64,000 nt of DNA from Chloracidobacterium sp. (lineage in GTDB: Bacteria > Acidobacteriota > Blastocatellia > Pyrinomonadales > Pyrinomonadaceae). The notes beneath the pieces are model-generated. The model had not been told where the DNA came from, did not search any database, and saw nothing but the letters and a program-made list of their open reading frames with translations. The position numbers were made by a program, and so were the translations under genes. Each line of letters begins with the position of its first letter. The first letter of the stretch is position 1. This document shows, piece by piece, positions 1 to 9,085 of this stretch. The stretch is taken from the NCBI GenBank assembly GCA_016720705.1, contig JADKKB010000007.1, positions 2,170,001-2,234,000 of the forward strand. The letters run 5' to 3'.

Positions 1-620
1 ATGGGGTCGATCTTGCCGGCGGCGGCCTTTGCCGTCAGGTCTTCGGTGTACTGGTCGAGAGCCTTTGTCTTGCCGGGAACACCGCTTGCGACCGGCGAAC
101 CGTCAGCCGACCCGGCCGTTTCGCCGAGGGCGACGGCATCACGTTCTTCGTTAGAGTCCGCTGTAATTTCGGGCAGTTTGATCTGCAGCGATTCGGCCGA
201 AATATGATTAAATTCGCGTGATATCTCTCTAGCGATCCGCGCATAGCTTTCGTTTGCGACCAGAGCGAGTACGAGATGACCGCTCCGGACACGGGCTGCT
301 CCAAAGTCAACGGATGCCAAAAGCCACGCGTCCTGGATCCATCGCGGCAGGCGGTCGCTTAGCCCCGGCGTACGCGTATTGCCAGTCTTTAGGCGGCCAA
401 GTGCTTCATTTACATCCTTAGCCAAACGGTCGATGCTGACCTCGTAATGATTGCAGATGCGATGAAGATCTGTGTTGTCCTGTTCGAGTAACTTGAACAG
501 AATGTGTTCGATTTCGACATCATAATTTGTTCTCGAAAGGCACAACCCGGCGGCGCCTTCCAGCGCCTCGCGGCACGTGTCGTTCAATCTGCCGATCAAT
601 GATTTTAAGTTAACGTTCAT
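1..620 (-). CDS. clpV: T6SS ATPase ClpV (TssH), N-terminal part; runs off the left edge
   Basis: ClpV is the AAA+ unfoldase that disassembles the contracted TssB/TssC sheath. Only the first ~206 residues are here; the two AAA+ modules lie beyond the window. The translation starts MNVNLKSLIGRLNDTC and has the double Clp-N repeat (about residues 10-150, with EIEHILFKLL and VRSGHLVLALV). It ends in LDQYTEDLTAKAAAGKIDP, the signature just before the first AAA+ domain. The ATG at 620 is preceded by AGGAGA about 8 bases upstream. An ATG at 629 in another frame stops after six codons. It is the last visible gene of the T6SS operon, 13 bases after tssG. The N-terminal domain in this family binds the TssC N-terminus. 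Confidence 0.93.
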   Translation of the reverse strand, partial: MNVNLKSLIGRLNDTCREALEGAAGLCLSRTNYDVEIEHILFKLLEQDNTDLHRICNHYEVSIDRLAKDVNEALGRLKTGNTRTPGLSDRLPRWIQDAWLLASVDFGAARVRSGHLVLALVANESYARIAREISREFNHISAESLQIKLPEITADSNEERDAVALGETAGSADGSPVASGVPGKTKALDQYTEDLTAKAAAGKIDP

Positions 621-633
621 TACTGGTCATCTC

Positions 634-1659
634 CTAATTTTCTGTGAGTGAATCACCCGTTTGCAGCACTAATTGATCGTCGTCGGCGACGAAGGGTTTT
701 GTTTTGAGCCAGGTTGTCCAACCTAGCATTGGACGTCGAACGGCCTTGGTCGTTAGTACCGAACTCGGCACCTGCTTGGCAGCCAAGATAAGCTGCAGAT
801 CAAAATCAAACTCGAATCCGATCAAAAACTTGATCATCGAGTGTAGCTGGCGATACGCCGAGCCGTTTGGCAAAAACGCCTGATATTGCTTAAATTTGAG
901 TGGCCCGATTCGAACGCGTATTTTTGATTGCTGATCCCATACACGCGTTCCGATGATCGAACTTCGGCCAAGTTCTGAGTTGCTCTTGCCTAATTTTGTC
1001 GTATCCTCGTCCGAAAGGTCGAGCCACTGACCAAAATACTGATCCACCTTCGCCGTAACGCCAAAATAATCGCTGATCATATTTTCTAAGGCGTTCACCG
1101 AATGTGGCTTCTGTCCGATCAGGCCGACATAGGGAAGTAGCGACTCGTCATCAATGGCCATCCGACCGCGAAGCCCATTGGTGCCGAGTCCGGCAAGATC
1201 AAAAATATATGACGTAAATTCGCGATCGCCCCGTTCATAGGCGATGGGAAAACGATATTTCGCCCAAGCCCGATAAAACATTGAAACGGATCGATGGGTA
1301 AAGATGTCCAGAAATGACCAAAGCGTTGTATCGCGATGACGCACGCGATCAAGCACGAGTTCGGTGTAATGTGTCGGCAAGACTCCGCTTACACCCGCCA
1401 TCCCCATAAAATTTACGATCATCTCGACAAGCCGCTTATCGGAATCTGCCACGGCGGTCTCACGGATCTCTTGGATCTCACTTGCAGGGAACTCGAGGCC
1501 TATACGCGATCGAAAGCGAACCACTTCTTCGTTCGGAAGTGCATCCCTGCCGACGGTCTTGCGGTCCGAATATATTCTCTCAAGCAGACGGACAGCTTGA
1601 AAGAACTCGAACGCGAAAGGTTCGTCGAACAACTCCTGATTTAGTGGCTTCTTCGACAC
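634..1659 (-). CDS. tssG: T6SS baseplate subunit TssG
   Basis: A 341-residue protein of the TssG/VasB/ImpH family. TssG joins TssF, TssE and TssK in the baseplate wedge on which the sheath assembles. Family marks are the N-terminal FAFEFFQAVRLLERI and VRFRSRIGLEFPASEI, the central GMAGVSGVLPTHYTELV, and a C-terminal SVLTTKAVRRPMLGWTTWL. Length is normal. The start codon is GTG at 1659, three bases after the tssF stop, so translational coupling is likely and no separate ribosome site is needed. Its order after tssF and before clpV is standard for T6SS clusters. Confidence 0.95.
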   Translation of the reverse strand: MSKKPLNQELFDEPFAFEFFQAVRLLERIYSDRKTVGRDALPNEEVVRFRSRIGLEFPASEIQEIRETAVADSDKRLVEMIVNFMGMAGVSGVLPTHYTELVLDRVRHRDTTLWSFLDIFTHRSVSMFYRAWAKYRFPIAYERGDREFTSYIFDLAGLGTNGLRGRMAIDDESLLPYVGLIGQKPHSVNALENMISDYFGVTAKVDQYFGQWLDLSDEDTTKLGKSNSELGRSSIIGTRVWDQQSKIRVRIGPLKFKQYQAFLPNGSAYRQLHSMIKFLIGFEFDFDLQLILAAKQVPSSVLTTKAVRRPMLGWTTWLKTKPFVADDDQLVLQTGDSLTEN

Positions 1660-1662
1660 AAT

Positions 1663-3555
1663 TTACGACAGTTCCTGTTCTCCGGCCCGAGGTGCAAATC
1701 GCCGAACATTCTCCTCGCGCTGTTCGGTTCTGACAACGAGTTGATTAAACGAGTTTATTGACGAGTAAAGGCCCAGAAACCGCTCTAGAACACTTGCGAA
1801 TAGAAATAATCCACTACCCACGTATTGTTCTTCGTCAAAGGTTAGCGTCGTCTCGAGCCCTCGGACAAATCCGGCACCGATCCTACCACCGATCTGTCTG
1901 ACCACCTTTCGTGTCGCGATCTTGGTTATTCCCAGTATCTGCTTTCTGGTTACCGACGAATCGGCAAAATTATATAGGTGCAATAGTTCCTGCAGTGCTT
2001 CGGGCGTTCCGTTTTCTGCATTCACCAGCGAGAGATAATTCAAATTAAGGTGAGATATCAGACGCCATTGAGCGGAACGGCGTTGTGGTGGTCGGATCGT
2101 TTCGGTGGGTTTTGTCAGGCATCTGACCCGTGACAAAAGTGCCGTGCCCTCGACCTCAAAATCACCTTCTTTACCGCCAAACGGCAATTTGGCGGGCAAG
2201 TCGCGATTAGTGCAGGTGGTTTTTACGTTAAGAACCTCGACCGCCGGGATCAACGGGTTAAATTTCAGATCTACCAGCGACAAGAATACTTCGGTCCCGG
2301 CATCGTCCGTTCTTTGCGACGGCCGCCGCACACCGTACCAAAACGATTTTTCTAACTGTTCACCGTAGGCGTGGCGCATAGAGTAGAATGGCGAAAATTC
2401 GCGGGTCCGATTTGAACGCGGATCTGTTGTGATCACGTCATTTACCGAATAGATCTCAGTCGTTGACTGGCGGTGTACATCCGGAATGATCTGGTATTCG
2501 AACTTTTTCTGAGATAGATAGATCGGATCGGAAAGTTTTGAAAACAGATTTACGATCGGCGAGCAACCCAATCGAAATGTCTCATTCGTTATAGGTGCGA
2601 CCGGCGGCGTAATGTCGCGCAGATGTATAACGATATCAAAATGGCTGCCGAATTTTTTAGCGATCGCTTGATCAATGCCGTACAGGTCAAAAAACAAAAA
2701 CTTGTATGGGAAAGCGAAATACTCGGTCAGCAACCTGTATCCGGCGAATGAACGCTTAGTGAAGGGGAGTACAGCCTCACTCTCATCAAACCCGACCGCT
2801 TTTATCACGTCACTTGCGGCAAGGATCACTGGATCCGGTTTCTTAAACTGGATATTGGTGATCGTTTTCATCGTCTTACCGTCGATCGGAGCATCTTTTG
2901 CCCTGAACTCGACAGCAGTGGCGTGATTCAACAGGATCTCGTAAAGCGGAAAGACAAGCTGCGGTTCGCCATCAAGATAAAACCGCATTTTCTCAGGCGG
3001 TTTCGAGGTCGCGCCGTTCTTCAGTTCGCTGAGGTTGGCGTTGCCATAGCACCTCATACTGAGGCGTATCGACGCTTCGGATAGGTTGCCGCGGGCATCT
3101 TTCGGCGCCGGCGATTCGAGGGCGGCAGATTGGATCTCGATCGGCATTAGGTCAACGTCAAATGCCGTACGAAAGCGGCACGGCGTACCGTCGACCGGCC
3201 GTGAATTAAGCCGCGTACCACGTTCGATCGTTTGCGCGGCAGTCAGATTATCATTCGGCGATCCGTAGGAGAATTGGACTATCGCCATCGACGGTATCGG
3301 CGATAGATAGTGAGGATAAAGAATATTGAGAAATGCTTCGGTGATCTCGGGCAACTCGTCATCGAGTTTGTGCCCGATACGGGCCGTCAAATAGGCGAAT
3401 GCCTCGATCATTCGTTCGACGTGCGGATCTTCGACCTTGTCTTCGTCCAACTGCAGCCGAGCGGCGATCTTAGGGTATTTTTTGGCAAACTCCGCGCCCA
3501 TTCGACGCAGAAAGACGAGTTCTCGCTCGTAATATCCTAAGAGTTCATCACGCAT
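1663..3555 (-). CDS. tssF: T6SS baseplate subunit TssF
   Basis: TssF/VasA/ImpG, about 630 residues. It is the largest wedge protein of the T6SS baseplate and binds TssG and TssE. The N-terminus MRDELLGYYERELVFLRRMG and the following AEFAKKYPKIAARL are diagnostic, as is PHVERMIEAFAYLTARI. I place the start at the ATG at 3555, where family members begin MRDELL. A TTG at 3564 in the same frame would add only three residues, and no strong ribosome site decides between them. The gene sits between tssE and tssG in the same orientation. Confidence 0.95.
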   Translation of the reverse strand: MRDELLGYYERELVFLRRMGAEFAKKYPKIAARLQLDEDKVEDPHVERMIEAFAYLTARIGHKLDDELPEITEAFLNILYPHYLSPIPSMAIVQFSYGSPNDNLTAAQTIERGTRLNSRPVDGTPCRFRTAFDVDLMPIEIQSAALESPAPKDARGNLSEASIRLSMRCYGNANLSELKNGATSKPPEKMRFYLDGEPQLVFPLYEILLNHATAVEFRAKDAPIDGKTMKTITNIQFKKPDPVILAASDVIKAVGFDESEAVLPFTKRSFAGYRLLTEYFAFPYKFLFFDLYGIDQAIAKKFGSHFDIVIHLRDITPPVAPITNETFRLGCSPIVNLFSKLSDPIYLSQKKFEYQIIPDVHRQSTTEIYSVNDVITTDPRSNRTREFSPFYSMRHAYGEQLEKSFWYGVRRPSQRTDDAGTEVFLSLVDLKFNPLIPAVEVLNVKTTCTNRDLPAKLPFGGKEGDFEVEGTALLSRVRCLTKPTETIRPPQRRSAQWRLISHLNLNYLSLVNAENGTPEALQELLHLYNFADSSVTRKQILGITKIATRKVVRQIGGRIGAGFVRGLETTLTFDEEQYVGSGLFLFASVLERFLGLYSSINSFNQLVVRTEQREENVRRFAPRAGEQELS

Positions 3556-3601
3556 AACGTTCAAATACTGCCCAGGCCCACCTCAGTGTTCAGAAGGCGG
3601 T

Positions 3602-4081
3602 CTATGACATCGAAAACTCGCCGCTGCCGAGTTCCAGCATAGTATCAAATACGATCGGTTCCGGCGTTGGTTCAATATCCAGATTTGCCTCGATCCTAAA
3701 TCTAAGATGTCTGTCCGCGTGCTCGACGGGATCCATTGTGACCTTTAGATTCATAAACCGTGGTTCAAATATTCGGATCGCTGTTTCGAGAGACTTTGTA
3801 AGCCTCGTCTGTTCGGCATTATTTTTCGCGTTCATACCCATTATGTCGGGCAGTCCATAGAACGCGATCGAGCGTTTGGCCTCGTCGAGTTGGTTGTCGT
3901 CGTCATTAAGATGACATCTCGTATTGAGCAGCCATTCCAGATCCCGTCGAACCGATGCCTTAAGGTCCTGCAATCCTGCAGATCTTGATTTTGGGGCCTC
4001 GCGGCTCTCCTGCGGATCAAGATCGATTAGTCGGTCGAGCACCGACGGGGTGACGCGTATATCAGAATTACTGCGGGACAT
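3602..4081 (-). CDS. tssE: T6SS baseplate protein TssE (gp25-like)
   Basis: A 159-residue homologue of phage T4 gp25, the baseplate protein that primes sheath polymerisation. Family marks are VRRDLEWLLNTR (about residues 43-54), the YGLPD motif (about 75-79), and a C-terminal beta-rich part with FRIEANLDIEP. The long Ser/Arg-rich N-terminus (first ~35 residues) is variable in the family. It follows hcp after a ~100-base gap holding a stable hairpin, so its expression may be set below that of hcp. No clear Shine-Dalgarno is seen before the ATG. Confidence 0.93.
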   Translation of the reverse strand: MSRSNSDIRVTPSVLDRLIDLDPQESREAPKSRSAGLQDLKASVRRDLEWLLNTRCHLNDDDNQLDEAKRSIAFYGLPDIMGMNAKNNAEQTRLTKSLETAIRIFEPRFMNLKVTMDPVEHADRHLRFRIEANLDIEPTPEPIVFDTMLELGSGEFSMS

Positions 4082-4115
4082 ACTAAAACCAAACGGAGGT
4101 CAACAAAACTAATTT

Positions 4116-4148
4116 GCAGGGCTGCACCGATTTGCGATACAGCCCTGC
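4116..4148 (-). terminator. Hairpin between hcp and tssE (attenuator or partial terminator)
   Basis: A perfect 9-bp inverted repeat, GCAGGGCTG at 4116-4124 and CAGCCCTGC at 4140-4148, lies 38 bases after the hcp stop on the minus strand. It is followed there by AAATTAGTTTTG, a weak U-rich stretch. The position suggests either transcript stabilisation or partial termination, letting hcp be made in excess over the baseplate genes. This role is inferred. Confidence 0.55.
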
Positions 4149-4186
4149 GGATCTTCCTGCCGGCCAAGGCCGGGATGAAGTTGAAG

Positions 4187-4672
4187 TTAGACCTTCTTAT
4201 TGGCCTTGACGTCGTAGCCGGCCTTGATAGCACCGCCGAGTGAACCGTCCGGTTTCTGCTCCTTGTACTCGACCTCGATCTTGGCAAAGTTCAACGAGAT
4301 CTGATCCGTTGAGAAATCTCCGCCGTTAGCGGATCCGCCGGTCTGGTACGATGATACGAGGACGTCGCTCATTGTGACCTTGAGAAATTCCTGTTGCTCA
4401 GTTCCGGCCTTTCTCGATACGAGAACAGCTTTCTTGATGTGTTCGCCGGTCGCACAAGCCAACATCAATTTCGGTGATGCCTTGCTGGTTCTCATAACGA
4501 AGTGAAAATCCTGCATCGAGACCTTACCGGCACCACCACCACCACCCATTGAAAATGAACCTGCGTTTGTGGCTCCGAATGACCAAGACTGGAGATCGAT
4601 CTCACCTTTATGTTTGTGATCTGCGCTCTCACCTTCGACGGTGCCAAGATTCAAAAAATAATCAACTGCCAT
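4187..4672 (-). CDS. hcp: T6SS inner tube protein Hcp (TssD)
   Basis: Hcp is the 161-residue subunit whose hexamers stack into the inner tube that is expelled with VgrG. Recognised from AVDYFLNLGTVEGESAD, the IDLQSWSFGATNAG strand, VSMQDFHFVMRTSKASPKLM, and the C-terminal FAKIEVEYKEQKPDGSLGG. A glycine run GGGGGAG (about residues 43-50) occupies a variable loop. The ATG at 4672 has an AAAGGAG ribosome site about 9 bases upstream, the best in this part of the operon. Gaps of ~175 bases before and ~100 after suggest independent tuning. There is no effector fusion. Confidence 0.95.
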   Translation of the reverse strand: MAVDYFLNLGTVEGESADHKHKGEIDLQSWSFGATNAGSFSMGGGGGAGKVSMQDFHFVMRTSKASPKLMLACATGEHIKKAVLVSRKAGTEQQEFLKVTMSDVLVSSYQTGGSANGGDFSTDQISLNFAKIEVEYKEQKPDGSLGGAIKAGYDVKANKKV

Positions 4673-4846
4673 TTTATTTTGCTCCTTTTATTTGATGGAA
4701 AAGCGTTTCTGCTATCTCCGAACTACTCACATCACTAAGACGATAGCGATAGTTTTTTTTGCGAAGAACGCGAAAAAAATAAATTAGCCGGGCGACAGAT
4801 GCGAAATTTCTCAATAAAACCTTGCACCCGTCGCCATCGGCCGACG

Positions 4847-6337
4847 TTAGCCGTTTGCCGGCTGCGGCAAGTCCGCGACCAAACGCAACGAAACAGATAG
4901 TTCGTCGAGTTGGAAATGCGGTCTTAAGAAAGCGACTGCCCGATAGCAACCAGGTTTACCCGGGATCTCGGCCACCTCGACCTTGGCTTCGCGAAGCGGA
5001 TACTGAGATTTGGTCGCCGCTGACGCATTATCGTCTTCGGTGACGTAGTTCATTATCCACTTATTGAGAAACATCTCGCACTCGCTACGCGACATAAAGC
5101 TGCCGATCTTGTCACGCATCATTGACTTGAGGTAATGTGCGAAACGCGAAACGGCAAAGATATACTGCAATTGAGTCGAGAGCCGGGCGTTGGCATTGGC
5201 GGCATCCGAATCATACTTTTTGGCCTTATTGGCCGACTGCGTTCCGAAAAACGCGGCATAATCCGTTCCCTTGCAATGAACGAGAGGGATAAAACCGTTG
5301 TCGGCAAACTCCTTCTCACGGCGATCGGTCACCGCGACCTCGGTCGGGCATTTCATCGCGATCTCGCCTTCATCCGTTTCAAATGTATGCGTCGGCAAGC
5401 CTTGGACCAGGCCACCGCCCTCGACGCCGCGGATAGCTACACACCATCCGTACATCGAAAATGCCTCAGTGAGACGCGTACCAAGTGCGTAAGCTGCGTT
5501 ACCCCAGAGGTATTTCTTGTGGTCCTTACCGTCAACATCTTCTTCAAACCGAAAGGTTTCGGTCGGCTTTGTCGCGGCACCGTACGGTTCACGCATTAGA
5601 ACGTGCGGCAGCGTGAGCCCGACGTAACGCGAATCTTCTGATTCACGGAAGCTACGCCATTTCATATACTCGGTGCGGTCAAATATCTTGGAGACATCGC
5701 GTACTTCCGACATCTCGCCAAAATTATCCCAGCCAAACATTCCTGCCGAAGCGGCACTCAAGAACGGTGCGTGAGCCGCGGCCGCGACTTGCGAAATGTT
5801 CTCGAGCAGTGCCATATCCTGCGGATGGTTGCCAAATTCGAAATCGCCGATCAATGCGCCGAACGGAGCACCGCCAAACGTTCCATATTCTTCTTCGTAA
5901 ACTTTCTTGAATAGTGCTGATTGATCAAACTCCAAAGCTCGTTCAAAGTCCTTTAGGAGGTCATTCTTGGTCACGCTCATAACCTTTATCTTGAGCAGCG
6001 TGCCGGTCAGCGAATTCTTGAGCAAATGGTGGAGTCCGCGCCACGAACCTTCCAATTTCTGAAAGTCCTCGTGGTGCATTATCTCGTTCATTTGGGCCGA
6101 GACCAGACGGTCGATCTCCGCGATACGCGAATTGATCGCAACGTCCATATTCTTGGACATCGTAAGTTCGCCACTCATTACCTGATTGACGAATTCGCCG
6201 ATCATATCCTTAGCGCGTTCTTTCTGGAAATCATCGCGGGCCATACGGCCCTCGGTCAATATCTTGTCCAGCAATCCGCCGGACTCTTCGGTCACGACGG
6301 TTTGAGCGGCGGCATCTTGTTCTTTAGTTTTTGCCAT
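4847..6337 (-). CDS. tssC: T6SS contractile sheath large subunit TssC
   Basis: TssC (VipB/ImpC), 496 residues. It pairs with TssB to build the contractile sheath in the cytoplasm. Marks include KLEGSWRGLHHLL, GALIGDFEFGNHPQDM, the RSFRESEDSRYVGLTLPHVL block, and the C-terminal LRPHFQLDELSVSLRLVA that forms the handshake interface. The N-terminal ~60 residues are charged and helical, as expected for the ClpV contact. An AAAGGAGG ribosome site lies 10 bases before the ATG at 6337. The start lies only six bases beyond the tssB stop, so the pair is coupled. Confidence 0.97.
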   Translation of the reverse strand: MAKTKEQDAAAQTVVTEESGGLLDKILTEGRMARDDFQKERAKDMIGEFVNQVMSGELTMSKNMDVAINSRIAEIDRLVSAQMNEIMHHEDFQKLEGSWRGLHHLLKNSLTGTLLKIKVMSVTKNDLLKDFERALEFDQSALFKKVYEEEYGTFGGAPFGALIGDFEFGNHPQDMALLENISQVAAAAHAPFLSAASAGMFGWDNFGEMSEVRDVSKIFDRTEYMKWRSFRESEDSRYVGLTLPHVLMREPYGAATKPTETFRFEEDVDGKDHKKYLWGNAAYALGTRLTEAFSMYGWCVAIRGVEGGGLVQGLPTHTFETDEGEIAMKCPTEVAVTDRREKEFADNGFIPLVHCKGTDYAAFFGTQSANKAKKYDSDAANANARLSTQLQYIFAVSRFAHYLKSMMRDKIGSFMSRSECEMFLNKWIMNYVTEDDNASAATKSQYPLREAKVEVAEIPGKPGCYRAVAFLRPHFQLDELSVSLRLVADLPQPANG

Positions 6338-6343
6338 TTTCGT

Positions 6344-6853
6344 TTAGTCCTCCTTTGAACCAAGCTGGTCGCTTAATTCCTTTTGCTTATCGACATTTGC
6401 GATGATGTCCTCGAGCATCGTCTCGAGTTTTTCATTGCCGTCCATCTTCGACCGGAGGTCTGCGAGCTTTTGCCGTGCCTCAACAAGTTTCCTGAGCGGC
6501 TCGACCTGCTGGACGATACGATCGGGTTCAAAGTCCTCGATACTGCTAAATTTCAGTTCGACACCCATTTTGCTGCCGTCGTCCTGAACTTTGTTGTCCA
6601 CTGTATACGCGAGCCTCGGAGCCATTCCTGCAAGGACCGAATTGAAGTTATCGGGATCGATCTCCACAAACTTACGGTTCTTGAACGCCGGCAGCGGTTC
6701 TTCCGGTTTTCCGACGAAGTCTCCCATAACGCCGAGAACAAACGGAAGTTCTTTTAATTCGATAGCTCCGCCGACCTCCACATCGTACGTTATCTGCACA
6801 CGAGGCGGGCGAACCCGATCGATCTTATGCTGCAAACTTTCTTTCTTTGGCAT
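6344..6853 (-). CDS. tssB: T6SS contractile sheath small subunit TssB
   Basis: TssB (VipA/ImpB), 169 residues. The sequence begins MPKKESLQHKIDRVRPPRVQ and has ITYDVEVGGAIELKELPFV and VLGVMGDFVGKPE, the conserved family blocks, followed by the FVEIDPDNFNSVLAGMAPRL segment. The C-terminus (about 125-165) is a charged helix. The size of TssB and TssC matches the proteobacterial-type (T6SS-i) system rather than the Bacteroidetes type. An AAGGAGA ribosome site precedes the ATG at 6853. Confidence 0.96.
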   Translation of the reverse strand: MPKKESLQHKIDRVRPPRVQITYDVEVGGAIELKELPFVLGVMGDFVGKPEEPLPAFKNRKFVEIDPDNFNSVLAGMAPRLAYTVDNKVQDDGSKMGVELKFSSIEDFEPDRIVQQVEPLRKLVEARQKLADLRSKMDGNEKLETMLEDIIANVDKQKELSDQLGSKED

Positions 6854-6960
6854 ATTCTATTTTCTCCTTAGGCTTTAACCATTTATATAAGACTAATAAT
6901 TGCAAAATCTTTCCGGCAAACTACTCGCCTCAAACAGGCGACATCGAAACCGTCGCAAAG

Positions 6961-8154
6961 TTACCATTCATCGCTACCGGTTGACTCCGATTCGGTCGTT
7001 TCTTCAGCCGGTTCGGAGTAATAATCGCCGGCGGATGACGAGGTGCCGATCCCGAGCATTTCATTGATCTGCTCGAGAGCCGCCGAGTCCTTGATGACCT
7101 CTTGCAGCCAACTGTCGAGCGGCATATTACCCCATTTGACAGCTCGATTCACGAGATATGCGACCGGGCTGTGCGGTTCGGACCGGTGAAAGAATACAGC
7201 GATCTCCGAAAGTCGCTTGAGGGCATCGGAACGCGACTTGACCGCGCCTACCATTGTCGACGGAGTTCCGGCGTTAGTGCTTTCTGACGATCCATCCTCA
7301 CTCGGAGTCGTTTCTTCGGCAACATCGTTTTCATCGGGTTCCTCAAGACGCTTCCTCTCTAAGATCTTCTTGACCTGGCCGTAGACATCGTCAAGCGATT
7401 TTTTTAACGTGCTAAGACCGGGCATCTGATTGCGGTCGTATTTTTCCTCGATCACCCGATTGAGTTCAGTAAACGCTTCCCAACATTCTTCGATAGTACG
7501 ATTGATCGACTCGGCTTGGGCTCGTGTGGTCTTGGCGACTGCGACCTTCCAGAGATCACCGGTCACTCGGCCTTCGCTTTCCGCCTTAGCCCGTTGGTTA
7601 TTGAATTCCTGTTGTTTGTCGGGGTCTAACGAATCAAAATTCGGCGGCGTCTCAAGTGAACGGGCCGTAAGCCAATCATTGTAGGAATAGAGGGCACCAC
7701 CGGTGATCGGGCACGACTTGACGGCATTCGCGCCTTGGACGTCGAGCCACGAAACGGCATTTGCTCGGCCCTCCATATCCCCTTCGTCGATGATCGGATG
7801 GAGCGTGTCCCAAAACTGATCCTGAAGTCCGCTAACGAGTTTCAGGCTGTCGCGAAGACCGGCAAATCCGTAATTTACGATCAGCGACTCCGAAAGCCAA
7901 GCGGCGATCTGCAAGTCCTTGGCCTCCGTTGCCAAGGCCGGTACTGCCAGTTCGACGACTTTTCGGTAATCGGCCACCTTTAATTCGGTCTGCCATTCGC
8001 CCTGGTTAAGGTTGTCGTCTGATCTGCGAGCTTCGTTTATTTCATCGTAAAGCCCCGAATAGCGCAGGCTCACGCCAGATGGCGTCTCTTCGGACACCGG
8101 CTGAAGCAGGGCATCTAAGTCGATCACTTGCGGAACCGACAATTCCTCATTCAT
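6961..8154 (-). CDS. tssA: T6SS cap/assembly protein TssA
   Basis: TssA (ImpA/VasJ type), 397 residues. It coordinates tube and sheath assembly at the baseplate and the distal end. The ImpA_N domain is at about residues 10-130 (DLDALLQPVSEETPSG, ARRSDDNLNQGEW, DLQIAAWLSESL). A variable charged linker rich in E, S and T follows (about 270-300). The C-terminal domain has KSRSDALKRLSEIAVFFHR and EPHSPVAYLVNRAVKWG (about 310-370). The ATG at 8154 is chosen because AAGGAG sits 9 bases before it; an in-frame TTG at 8172 would place that site inside the gene. Confidence 0.93.
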   Translation of the reverse strand: MNEELSVPQVIDLDALLQPVSEETPSGVSLRYSGLYDEINEARRSDDNLNQGEWQTELKVADYRKVVELAVPALATEAKDLQIAAWLSESLIVNYGFAGLRDSLKLVSGLQDQFWDTLHPIIDEGDMEGRANAVSWLDVQGANAVKSCPITGGALYSYNDWLTARSLETPPNFDSLDPDKQQEFNNQRAKAESEGRVTGDLWKVAVAKTTRAQAESINRTIEECWEAFTELNRVIEEKYDRNQMPGLSTLKKSLDDVYGQVKKILERKRLEEPDENDVAEETTPSEDGSSESTNAGTPSTMVGAVKSRSDALKRLSEIAVFFHRSEPHSPVAYLVNRAVKWGNMPLDSWLQEVIKDSAALEQINEMLGIGTSSSAGDYYSEPAEETTESESTGSDEW

Positions 8155-8270
8155 TCGAAAAACTCCTTGCAACTGACATACAAAGACGTTCGGATCTCAA
8201 TAGTTTGCTGAAATACGCTTCATTCTATCCGAAAACTAGATATAAATCACTATATTTCTTGCGTAGCAAG

Positions 8271-9065
8271 TTACTCATGTTCAAACACGATGGTTTCGAG
8301 GTCGAGTATCGACCGATCCTTGCCGTCCATCCAAAACAATTTTAGTCCTTCGCCGGCGTACAAGTCTGACCCGAGGTCACGCCAATCGGTCATACGGCCG
8401 AGTCGCACCAGATCGTTCTCACTATCGGACGAGCCGGAGTATAAAGACGGAAAGAACATTTCGCCGTTGGTTCCGTCGACGAGTTCGACCTGAGCCTGGA
8501 TCCAAAACAGATCGCGTAGCGATTTCGGCTTAAAAAATTCGACCTTTTGTACCTGTTCGATCGGCAGCCAAACGTACGAGTCCTTGAAAATTACCTCGAA
8601 GATACACATCGTCGAATCGTTATAATCGCGAAAGTCGCTGATCTCACCGCCGTTGACCGTAGCTTTGAATGCGGGGCGTTCTTCTTCGATACGGTCAAGC
8701 ATCGCTCTTGCTTCGGCAATATTACCCTCGCGGATACGATTGTTGGCCTGGATCAGGTCCTCGACATACGTCGGCGGCGGGGCGATGATGCCCGGCTTTA
8801 GACCATCTGCAAAATAACGGGCACGGTCACGCTCCGCCTTGAAATTATTGCGGTAGATCAGGGATCCGATCATCGCATTAGCGTCTTGGTGGCCAATTAC
8901 ATCAAGCTGCTTTTCTGCCCGATCCCAATCGCCTGCGAAACACGAAAGTTCAAAGAGAAATATTCGAGCCGGTATGTCCGTCGGATTACTCCGGACGTGA
9001 TCCAAAACCGACGCGATCGAACCTGTGAGGTCACCACCGTCCAGCATCTGTTTAGCGTTTTGCAT
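8271..9065 (-). CDS. tagJ: T6SS accessory protein TagJ (ImpE family)
   Basis: A 264-residue ImpE/TagJ protein. In known systems TagJ binds TssB and assists ClpV-dependent sheath recycling, though it is not essential. The N-terminal half carries TPR-like helices (MLDGGDLTGSIASVLDHVRS, ARIFLFELSCFAGDWDRAEK). The C-terminal half has the ImpE core with YVWLPIEQVQKVEFFKPK, LRDLFWIQAQVEL and LVRLGRMTDWRDL. The ATG at 9065 is preceded by GGAGG at 6 bases; a TTG at 9077 overlaps that site and is rejected. The gene lies between tssM and tssA, with ~115 non-coding bases before tssA. Confidence 0.9.
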   Translation of the reverse strand: MQNAKQMLDGGDLTGSIASVLDHVRSNPTDIPARIFLFELSCFAGDWDRAEKQLDVIGHQDANAMIGSLIYRNNFKAERDRARYFADGLKPGIIAPPPTYVEDLIQANNRIREGNIAEARAMLDRIEEERPAFKATVNGGEISDFRDYNDSTMCIFEVIFKDSYVWLPIEQVQKVEFFKPKSLRDLFWIQAQVELVDGTNGEMFFPSLYSGSSDSENDLVRLGRMTDWRDLGSDLYAGEGLKLFWMDGKDRSILDLETIVFEHE

Positions 9066-9085
9066 AAAATCCTCCAATCCCTCCG

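Noticed and set aside
1..207. Plus-strand open frame at the left edge
   Set aside because: It is the shadow of clpV; the minus-strand frame has clear Clp-N and pre-AAA motifs.
8155..8172. Earlier TTG start for tssA
   Set aside because: It would place the AAGGAG ribosome site inside the gene; the ATG at 8154 is 9 bases after that site.
9066..9077. Earlier TTG start for tagJ
   Set aside because: The GGAGG ribosome site lies within it; the ATG at 9065 is the better start.
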